Source: a candidate division CSSED10-310 bacterium (GTDB taxonomy: Bacteria > CSSED10-310 > JAFGJC01). From it: DNA of 10,765 nucleotides. The notes under the pieces were generated by a model. The model saw only the letters and a program-made list of their open reading frames with translations, ran no database searches and was not told the origin of the DNA. This document shows positions 1-5,239 of the stretch, in pieces. Positions within the stretch are counted from its first letter, which is position 1, and every line of letters begins with the position of its first letter. The DNA is taken from NCBI GenBank assembly GCA_016929305.1, contig JAFGJC010000476.1, forward strand, positions 1 through 10,765, read 5' to 3'. The translations under genes and the position numbers were made by a program.

Positions 1-267
1 CGGCATGATCCGACTCCCATGGATATCCGCGTTTCTGAGTGGTTACGAGCAAGGAATCTATATGATGTGGTGATCGCTGTTAAAGCGGACAAGTTGAGCA
101 AGACCCGCCAACAGCAGCAACGGCATAATATTATGACCGCACTTGAATTGGAGGCATCTTTTCCGATTATTGTTTGTTCTTCACGGTCGCGGTTGGGTAG
201 AGAAGAGATTTGGTATCACATCAACACTCATATTGAAGAAGAAATTTCAACGGACACGATTCATTAG
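1..267 (+). CDS. engB: Ribosome biogenesis GTP-binding protein EngB (YihA/YsxC), 3' end only
   Basis: This is the C-terminal 88 residues of a TRAFAC-class GTPase of the EngB/YihA/YsxC family, which helps assemble the large ribosomal subunit in the cytoplasm. The reading frame is open from base 1, so the start, P-loop, switch regions and G3 motif lie upstream of the window. Visible are the family segment after G3 (RHDPTPMD then SEWLRARN, residues 1-19), the guanine-specificity G4 motif as VKADK (residues 27-31), and a G5-like stretch CSSRSRLG followed by REEIW, where the family usually has SSxxxxG..ELW. The first G4 position is Val where Thr or Asn is typical, a mild deviation. The gene ends with TAG and overlaps the convergent larB 3' end by 21 bp. 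Family assignment rests on these motifs and their spacing; only about the last 40% of a usual ~200-residue protein is present. Confidence 0.88.
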   Translation, partial: RHDPTPMDIRVSEWLRARNLYDVVIAVKADKLSKTRQQQQRHNIMTALELEASFPIIVCSSRSRLGREEIWYHINTHIEEEISTDTIH

Positions 268-996
268 TGCAGCGGCATAACCCGCGCCAAAACCGTTATC
301 GATATTGACGACGGTAACGCCTGAGGCACATGAGTTCAGCATGCATAAAAGAGGTGTCAGACCTTGGAATTGAGTTCCATATCCGACAGACGTCGGAACG
401 CCGATCACGGGACAGGAGACCAGTCCGCCGATGACACTGGGCAGCGCACCTTCCATTCCAGCGACAGCAATAATGACTTCGGCATTCAGAAGCAACTCTC
501 GATATGCAACAAGCCGATGAAGCCCTGCAACGCCAACGTCGTATAATCTATGGGTTTTGTTTCCCATAAATTCGGCTGTTACCGCAGCCTCTTCAGCAAC
601 AGGAATATCGGAGGTTCCGGCAGCGGCGATCACGATATCACCTCTTCCCACCTGCTCATTTGACAGCCGCCATGTGGCACATCTTGCCTCCGGATGATAC
701 TTCAATTGAGGTAGATCTTTGTGAACAATATCAAAACATTCCTGTGCTAATCGTGTGATTAAAATGGCCTGCTTCGATTCATAAAGTTTAGCGGCAATGG
801 CTAGAATTTGATCAGCGGTTTTCCCGGAACCGAAAATAACTTCAGGAAAACCTTTTCGGTGCTGCCGGTGCAAATCGACTTTTGCAAAACCGATATCGGA
901 AAACAAAAGCGAAGACAGCTTTTTTTCCGCGGTTTCCAGCGAGACATCACCATCTTTCAATGCATTGAGTATTTTTCGAATGGCGTCGTATGTCAT
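247..996 (-). CDS. larB: Nickel pincer cofactor biosynthesis protein LarB (NaAD carboxylase/hydrolase)
   Basis: LarB carboxylates the pyridinium ring of nicotinic acid adenine dinucleotide and hydrolyses the phosphoanhydride, giving the dicarboxylated mononucleotide that LarE and LarC then convert to the nickel-pincer cofactor of lactate racemase and related LarA enzymes. The 249-residue length matches the family. Visible are the N-terminal signature D41-x-HR..R.GFPEVIFG.GK (residues 41-59), the PurE-like (AIRC) core with AGTSD at 126-130, GMEGALPS, and the C-terminal LNSCASG with Cys223 followed by NIDNGFGAG. Cys223 corresponds to the cysteine reported to form the covalent substrate adduct (Cys221 in the Lactobacillus enzyme, from memory). 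The ATG overlaps the folD stop as ATGA, and no good ribosome-binding site lies in front, so translational coupling to folD is likely. The 3' end overlaps convergent engB. No larA, larC or larE is in the window. Confidence 0.93.
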   Translation of the reverse strand: MTYDAIRKILNALKDGDVSLETAEKKLSSLLFSDIGFAKVDLHRQHRKGFPEVIFGSGKTADQILAIAAKLYESKQAILITRLAQECFDIVHKDLPQLKYHPEARCATWRLSNEQVGRGDIVIAAAGTSDIPVAEEAAVTAEFMGNKTHRLYDVGVAGLHRLVAYRELLLNAEVIIAVAGMEGALPSVIGGLVSCPVIGVPTSVGYGTQFQGLTPLLCMLNSCASGVTVVNIDNGFGAGYAAALMNRVR

Positions 997-1919
997 TGGC
1001 GTCGATTTCTATATTCCGCAAGAGATACGGTATTTTCCATCAGCATGGCCACTGTCATCGGACCGACTCCGCCGGGTACGGGCGTGTACCAGGATGCCAC
1101 AGAACGAACATCATTGGGATGCACATCTCCGATGAGTGCATGGCCTTTCTGTTCGAGACTGTCTTTAATGGGTGATTCCGGCTGAAACCAGCACGAATCC
1201 GCATCAACCGAATCAATCCTGTTCATCCCTACATCGATAACGACAGCGCCAGGTTTTATGAAATCACTCGTTACAAATGCTGGTTTTCCGATCGCAGCCA
1301 CAAGGATATCTGCTGTTCGGCACAGATTCGAAAGATTTTTGGTTTTGGAATGAGCAATAGTGATGGTGGCATTTACGTGCAGAAGTAATGCCGCCATAGG
1401 TTTTCCCACAATATTGCTTCTGCCGATAACAATAGCATGTTTCCCCTCAATGGGAATGTTGTAAGATCTCAGAAGTTCCATAATCCCGGCGGGCGTACAC
1501 GGAGCGATCACGCCGGTTTTTGTCCATAATCTTCCGATATTTTCAGGATGAAAACAATCTACATCTTTAATCGGGTCTATTGCAAGGAGAACGGTATTGC
1601 TGTCGATGTGAGGGGGCAATGGAAGTTGAACAAGTATGGCATCACACCGGGAATCATCGTTAAGTGTCCTGATTATTTCCAGCAGTTCCTTCTGAGAAAT
1701 GGTATCCGGCAGTGTATGCAGCTCAAAATCGATACCGATCTTACTACTCAATTTATGTTTACTCCTGACATAAACAGCCGATGCGGGATCGTCACCGACA
1801 AGAATCACAGCAAGTTTTGGCACTCGGTTTTCCCGGCTGGCAAAGCTATGAACTCTCTGCTGAATTCTCTGCGTAAGCTGTTTGGCAGTTTCTTTTCCGG
1901 ATAAACATTTTGCTTCCAT
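993..1919 (-). CDS. folD: Bifunctional methylenetetrahydrofolate dehydrogenase / methenyltetrahydrofolate cyclohydrolase FolD
   Basis: FolD interconverts 5,10-methylene-, 5,10-methenyl- and 10-formyl-tetrahydrofolate with NADP(H) in the cytoplasm, feeding purine and formyl-Met-tRNA synthesis. The 308-residue product carries the catalytic YVRSK motif with Tyr50 and Lys54, ILVQLPLP with Gln98, the folate-site segment PIKDVDCFHPENIGRL with Asp121, PCTPAGIMELL, and the dinucleotide-binding signature GRSNIVGKP (166-174). These numbers coincide with the classical E. coli positions, which supports the chosen start. The C-terminal PVPGGVGPMTVAML motif is intact. It is slightly longer than the usual 280-300 residues because of an insert of roughly 20 residues after IDVGMNRI. 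A good AGGAG lies 8 bases before the ATG. The gene is first in a two-gene minus-strand unit with larB (4-bp overlap) and diverges from the large membrane-protein operon. Confidence 0.96.
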   Translation of the reverse strand: MEAKCLSGKETAKQLTQRIQQRVHSFASRENRVPKLAVILVGDDPASAVYVRSKHKLSSKIGIDFELHTLPDTISQKELLEIIRTLNDDSRCDAILVQLPLPPHIDSNTVLLAIDPIKDVDCFHPENIGRLWTKTGVIAPCTPAGIMELLRSYNIPIEGKHAIVIGRSNIVGKPMAALLLHVNATITIAHSKTKNLSNLCRTADILVAAIGKPAFVTSDFIKPGAVVIDVGMNRIDSVDADSCWFQPESPIKDSLEQKGHALIGDVHPNDVRSVASWYTPVPGGVGPMTVAMLMENTVSLAEYRNRRQ

Positions 1920-1927
1920 GAATTCAA

Positions 1928-1932
1928 CTCCT
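1928..1932 (-). promoter_or_regulatory. Ribosome-binding site of folD
   Basis: On the minus strand this reads AGGAG (within TATAGGAG), 8 bases before the ATG at 1919. It supports the folD start at the N-terminal MEAKCLSGKE. Confidence 0.75.
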
Positions 1933-1952
1933 ATAAGATATTGAGAAAACTA

Positions 1953-1981
1953 AGATTATCAGGGGCTTGAGAAAGGGTCAA
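1953..1981 (-). promoter_or_regulatory. Candidate sigma70-type promoter for folD-larB
   Basis: On the minus strand, TTGACC (1981-1976; 5 of 6 matches to the -35 consensus) is followed after 17 bases by TAATCT (1958-1953), or after 15 bases by GATAAT (1960-1955; 5 of 6 to the -10 consensus). Either would start transcription a few tens of bases before the folD ribosome-binding site. The -35 hexamer forms one arm of a palindrome with the -35 of the opposite promoter. This is read by eye; the start site is unproven. Confidence 0.45.
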
Positions 1982-1989
1982 GGGTTGAC
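1977..1989. repeat. Perfect 5-bp palindrome GTCAA-GGG-TTGAC joining two divergent -35 elements
   Basis: The inverted repeat has 5-bp arms and a 3-bp centre. Each arm is the core of a candidate -35 hexamer, one for folD (minus strand) and one for the membrane-protein operon (plus strand). RNA polymerase could hardly occupy both at once, and the site could also be an operator for a dimeric regulator. The palindrome is seen directly; its role is inferred. Confidence 0.5.
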
Positions 1990-2014
1990 ATTTGGTTGCG
2001 GGAGGTGATATGAA
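1985..2014 (+). promoter_or_regulatory. Candidate sigma70-type promoter for the three-gene membrane operon
   Basis: A consensus TTGACA (1985-1990) is followed after 18 bases by TATGAA (2009-2014; 4 of 6 matches to the -10 consensus). Transcription would begin near 2020, leaving a leader of about 65-70 bases before the ATG at 2088. The -35 is strong and the -10 is mediocre, which may indicate need for an activator. No other convincing promoter lies between 1920 and 2087 on this strand. Confidence 0.45.
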
Positions 2015-2030
2015 AACCCTTTGTTTTTAG
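2010..2030 (+). other. Possible six-codon leader ORF (MKTLCF) with a strong Shine-Dalgarno sequence
   Basis: GGAGGTGAT (2001-2009), an uninterrupted match to the 16S rRNA tail, ends right against ATG AAA ACC CTT TGT TTT TAG. It is in the same frame as the gene at 2088 but is separated from it by TAG and a second in-frame TGA (2058-2060). The GGAGG-to-ATG gap is only 4 bases. If the candidate promoter at 1985-2014 is the real one, this ORF would lie at or before the start of the RNA and would not be translated, so the two readings conflict. Low confidence. Confidence 0.2.
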
Positions 2031-2038
2031 TGTGATTC

Positions 2039-2065
2039 AATCAATACACCGCTGGATTGATTTTT
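2039..2065 (+). other. AT-rich hairpin with T tail in the leader of the membrane operon
   Basis: AATCAAT (2039-2045) and ATTGATT (2056-2062) form a perfect 7-bp inverted repeat with a 10-base loop, followed by more T (the T run is 2061-2065). The stem has only one G-C pair, so it would be a weak terminator at best. It lies between the candidate promoter and the ribosome-binding site of the first gene, where it could modestly affect readthrough or ribosome access. Confidence 0.25.
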
Positions 2066-2075
2066 AGTAATTGGC

Positions 2076-2081
2076 AAGGAG
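2076..2081 (+). promoter_or_regulatory. Ribosome-binding site of the Agl23-like gene
   Basis: AAGGAG lies 6 bases before the ATG at 2088, an ideal spacing. A rival signal, AAGGGAG at 2136-2142, lies 5 bases before an in-frame ATG at 2148 and would give a protein starting MIRLDWQT, 20 residues shorter. The upstream start is preferred for its closer match to consensus, but both are plausible. Confidence 0.65.
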
Positions 2082-2087
2082 CTTGAT

Positions 2088-5000
2088 ATGAATGCTATGA
2101 GTGCCGTTTCAAACGATCAGACTGCTACGAATTCAAAGGGAGCTAGCATGATACGCCTTGACTGGCAGACAGCTCTGTGGATTGCATTGTTTATTTTTGT
2201 GATTTTCACTCGGTTTCATCATCTGGGCGACAAACCGTTTCATCATGATGAAGGTTTATATGCAAAGTATATCTGGAATTTTCATGTGGGCATGGGATAC
2301 AAGTACGACCCGATGCAACATGGACCGTTTATGTTCCATACCCAGCAACTCGCCCTTTTTCTTTTTGGAATAACAAATTATACCATTCGCATTCTTCCGG
2401 CATCGATGGGTCTGTTCCTTGTGTTATCGCTTTATCTCATGAGGAAACGTTTTGATTCGGGCGTGACACTGCTTGCCGGATGGTTGTATGCCATCAATCC
2501 CGTCTTTATGTACTTCCAGCGGTTTCTGCGACATGACCCATTATTCTCATTTTTTTCGATTTTAATTCTTTTAGCGCTTGTTCTATGGATCAAGGACAGG
2601 AAACCATGGCAGGCATATTTATGTGCTATATCTATTTGTGTACTCTACTGTATCAAAGAGAATGCGTTCGTTAATTTGCTGATATTAGCCACATTTGCCG
2701 TTCTAAAGGTTGTTGTCGATTTTTTTGAAAATCTGGTCAATGTAATGATGGGCAAAAAAGATGTTAAATGGGTGGGATTACGATCAATCCCAAATAACTT
2801 GAATAATTATCCAATGCTTTCAAAAGCGTTTCTTTTCCTGACGCTCTGGGGTATTACATTTATCATTTACGCCGTTGGAAATCAGGTTTTAAAAGGTTCC
2901 TTTGCCAACTGGGACAAGACCGTAAAAATTTATTGGTACCTTGCATTTGCTGTTTATGCTCTGTTTGTGGGATTTTTACTGTTCATGGGTGAATATCTTC
3001 GATGGAACAAAGAAAAACCGTCTTTCTTGGGTTTGAAACGGGGATTTTATTTCGACAGTCATGTCTTTACCCTGTGCGTGCTTATTTTTACCACAGGATT
3101 TATCCTGCTGTACACGACATTCCTGACAAACCGGTCCGGGTTTTGGGGCGGAATTTATGAATGGTATACCTATTGGCTTCATCAGCACAGCATTGCCCGG
3201 ATTCGGGGACCATTTCATTATTATCATCATCAGTTGTTGATTTATGCATTCATTCCACTCACGGTAGTTATGATCGGATTGATCAATCGTGCGATTCGAA
3301 AAGCCGGATATATCGCAGCTCCCATGTTTGTTATTTTATGGATTATCGGTTTACTGGCAGCCCGTGTGTTTCAGAAACCATGGCCTTTGACCAATTCCGA
3401 TCTTTTCACCAATGAACATCTCGTGTTTGCGCTTGGGTTCCTGGTTGCAGGTACATTCTGTACGGTTACATATCTCCGGGAACGGTTATATCTTAAGGCA
3501 TTTCTGACCTGGTGGTCGTTATTGGCCTATCTGATGTATTCGTATCTTCAGGAAAAAGTGCCCTGGTTGACCATGCACATCGTAACACCGTTAATTTTCC
3601 TGGCGGCTATCTATCTTGTCGAAATATTCAGGAACAAGGAATTGCTATGGCGCCGGAATGCGATGATCGCTGCGTTCACCGTGATGGCGCTCTATTCAAG
3701 CCATACAGCTATACGCTTATGCTGGCATCACGAAGCTGATCCTACGGAGCAGATGGTATATGTCCAGACAACTTACGAAATTCCCATGTTGCTGAAGGAA
3801 TTGGACGAAATGGCATTTTGGTACACTCAGGACTCCCAGAAGGAGAGAGAAATCCCCCGCACTCTGGGTCAATATGAGGAGCGGGATCTGCCCATCGTGA
3901 TCGACGGTCATGCCACATGGCCTTTGTACTGGTATCTGCGTGATTGGGAAAATGTTACCTATGGTAAAAATGTCAATCCTGATAAACATATTGTAGTAAT
4001 ATGCAATTTCGAAGACAGACATACCATTTATAAGAAACTGGATGAACGTTTCATTGCCAGAAAGTACGGCTTGCGTGCCTGGTATTTGCCGAAACGATCC
4101 GATCTTGTGGAAGATAATTTCAAAAAAACTTTCCGGAATGCCTGGCGATGGCTGCTTTTGAGGGAGCGGTTCAAACCAACCCTGTATGGAACTCAGGATA
4201 TTTGCGTATTTGTCCGGGAAGATATGGCGAAATTTCTGCACGGAATCGATTTGGGCGATGAACCTGCCAAACCTGAACCCCGAAGAGTGACACCAAAGGA
4301 GGAGAAAGAGATCGAATTTAAAATTTCTCAGAAATTCGGTCGATTTGGCACCGCCGACGGACTATTCAATTATCCGAAGGATATTGCCATTGACAGTAGT
4401 GGCAACATTTTTGTTGCCGACAGTGTCAATGGTCGCGTCCAGAAATTCGATAAAAACGGTAAGTTTCTGACTGCTTGGGGTAAACACGGCGAAGCTGCCG
4501 GGGATTTTGGCAAAATCGGTCAGGTTTATGGACCCATCGGATTGGGTCTGGATAAACAGGATAATGTTTACGTTGCTGACACATGGAATCATCGGATACA
4601 AAAATTCGACAATAATGGTAAATTCATGTTCACGTTCGGGGATTCCTCCGTATTCTGGGCACCCAAAGATGTCGTTGTCGATGCGGAAGGAAATATTTAT
4701 GTTGTCAATACCGGTATGCATAAAATTCAGAAATTCAACCGGAACGGTCAACAGATCTGGGCTGTCGGTTCAAAAGGTAATGGATCGGTGCAGTTTGATG
4801 AACCGGTCGGTATTGCCATGGACAGTCTGGGAAGGCTGTTTGTTGCCGATACAATCAATCAGAGAATCAGCATATACGATAAAGATGGGCACCTGTTGAA
4901 GCAGTTTTCGGTGTTCGGATGGGAAGATCAATATTCAGAACCTTATATTGGTCTTGATCAGGAGAACAACCGGGTTTTTGCTACGGATTCCCGTCACAAT

Positions 5001-5168
5001 CGTATACAGATCTTCGATATGCAGGGTGAGTTTATTGGATTCTGGGAACCCTCTGACAGCAGCGATGCTTTCAAACAGCCGATCGGTATCACCGTCAGTG
5101 AAGACAACATTTATGTTGTTGACAGTCTGAATCACCGAGTTGAAATATTCGATAAAACAAGCATTTAA
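2088..5168 (+). CDS. Agl23-like (TIGR03663) GT-C membrane protein fused to a C-terminal six-NHL-repeat propeller
   Basis: The 1026-residue protein has three parts. Residues 25-540 hold more than ten hydrophobic segments with GT-C/TIGR03663 signatures: HHDEGLYA (Asp54-Glu55) in the first loop, YDPMQHGPF with H78-G79-P80, RFLRHD (145-150), and EKVPWL (489-494). Residues about 545-740 are hydrophilic and include TWPLYWYLRD, typical of this family. Residues 760-1022 hold six NHL repeats. TIGR03663 is named flippase activity-associated Agl23 in some databases and usually occurs beside DUF2298 proteins, as here. By GT-C topology the first loop and C-terminal part should face outside the cytoplasm. 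A role in handling a polyprenyl-linked sugar is inferred; the donor and acceptor are unknown. It is the first gene of the operon, behind an AAGGAG site. Typical family members end near the hydrophilic domain, so the propeller is an added module. The first 20 residues are hydrophilic and may be dispensable. Confidence 0.85.
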   Translation: MNAMSAVSNDQTATNSKGASMIRLDWQTALWIALFIFVIFTRFHHLGDKPFHHDEGLYAKYIWNFHVGMGYKYDPMQHGPFMFHTQQLALFLFGITNYTIRILPASMGLFLVLSLYLMRKRFDSGVTLLAGWLYAINPVFMYFQRFLRHDPLFSFFSILILLALVLWIKDRKPWQAYLCAISICVLYCIKENAFVNLLILATFAVLKVVVDFFENLVNVMMGKKDVKWVGLRSIPNNLNNYPMLSKAFLFLTLWGITFIIYAVGNQVLKGSFANWDKTVKIYWYLAFAVYALFVGFLLFMGEYLRWNKEKPSFLGLKRGFYFDSHVFTLCVLIFTTGFILLYTTFLTNRSGFWGGIYEWYTYWLHQHSIARIRGPFHYYHHQLLIYAFIPLTVVMIGLINRAIRKAGYIAAPMFVILWIIGLLAARVFQKPWPLTNSDLFTNEHLVFALGFLVAGTFCTVTYLRERLYLKAFLTWWSLLAYLMYSYLQEKVPWLTMHIVTPLIFLAAIYLVEIFRNKELLWRRNAMIAAFTVMALYSSHTAIRLCWHHEADPTEQMVYVQTTYEIPMLLKELDEMAFWYTQDSQKEREIPRTLGQYEERDLPIVIDGHATWPLYWYLRDWENVTYGKNVNPDKHIVVICNFEDRHTIYKKLDERFIARKYGLRAWYLPKRSDLVEDNFKKTFRNAWRWLLLRERFKPTLYGTQDICVFVREDMAKFLHGIDLGDEPAKPEPRRVTPKEEKEIEFKISQKFGRFGTADGLFNYPKDIAIDSSGNIFVADSVNGRVQKFDKNGKFLTAWGKHGEAAGDFGKIGQVYGPIGLGLDKQDNVYVADTWNHRIQKFDNNGKFMFTFGDSSVFWAPKDVVVDAEGNIYVVNTGMHKIQKFNRNGQQIWAVGSKGNGSVQFDEPVGIAMDSLGRLFVADTINQRISIYDKDGHLLKQFSVFGWEDQYSEPYIGLDQENNRVFATDSRHNRIQIFDMQGEFIGFWEPSDSSDAFKQPIGITVSEDNIYVVDSLNHRVEIFDKTSI
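4365..5153 (+). repeat. Six tandem NHL repeats (one full beta-propeller) within the Agl23-like protein
   Basis: Six copies of a P.(G/D)I..D..(G/D)N.YV.D..N.R(I/V)Q.FD pattern occupy residues 760-788, 813-841, 856-884, 903-931, 949-977 and 995-1022, with periods of 53, 43, 47, 46 and 46 residues. The fifth copy has a Tyr-Ile in place of the usual Gly-Ile after its proline, and the third has Asn where the conserved Asp of VAD is usual. NHL repeats are known to form six-bladed propellers that bind proteins, RNA or glycans, and some are peptidyl-amidating or strictosidine-synthase-like enzymes. I see no catalytic signature, so a binding or scaffolding role is more likely. Confidence 0.88.
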
Positions 5169-5239
5169 ATCCAGATCATGCAGGATAAGATAGTGATTGT
5201 ATTTATGCCAACTCGAAATCAAAAAAGGAACCGGTCGTC
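5169..5239 (+). other. 71-bp spacer between the Agl23-like gene and the DUF2298 gene
   Basis: No stable hairpin with a T run and no good -35/-10 pair is visible, so transcription probably continues into the next gene. The purine-rich AAAAAAGGAA at 5221-5230 is the best ribosome-binding signal for the start at 5240. Confidence 0.5.

Noticed and set aside
808..1904. Plus-strand open frames across folD and larB (125 and 118 codons)
   Set aside because: They are antisense to genes with intact catalytic motifs; the translations are cysteine- and arginine-rich without family resemblance.
3717..4241. Open frame of 174 codons on the minus strand
   Set aside because: It lies wholly inside the Agl23-like gene, whose plus-strand translation carries family motifs throughout. 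The antisense product shows no recognisable domain, and no ribosome-binding site stands out.
4362..4751. Open frame of 129 codons on the minus strand over the NHL repeats
   Set aside because: Repetitive NHL codons on the plus strand produce a long antisense frame by chance. The NHL pattern is unmistakable on the plus strand and absent here.
5169..5239. Possible terminator or promoter between the first two operon genes
   Set aside because: No G-C-rich inverted repeat with a T run and no convincing -35/-10 pair could be found by eye.
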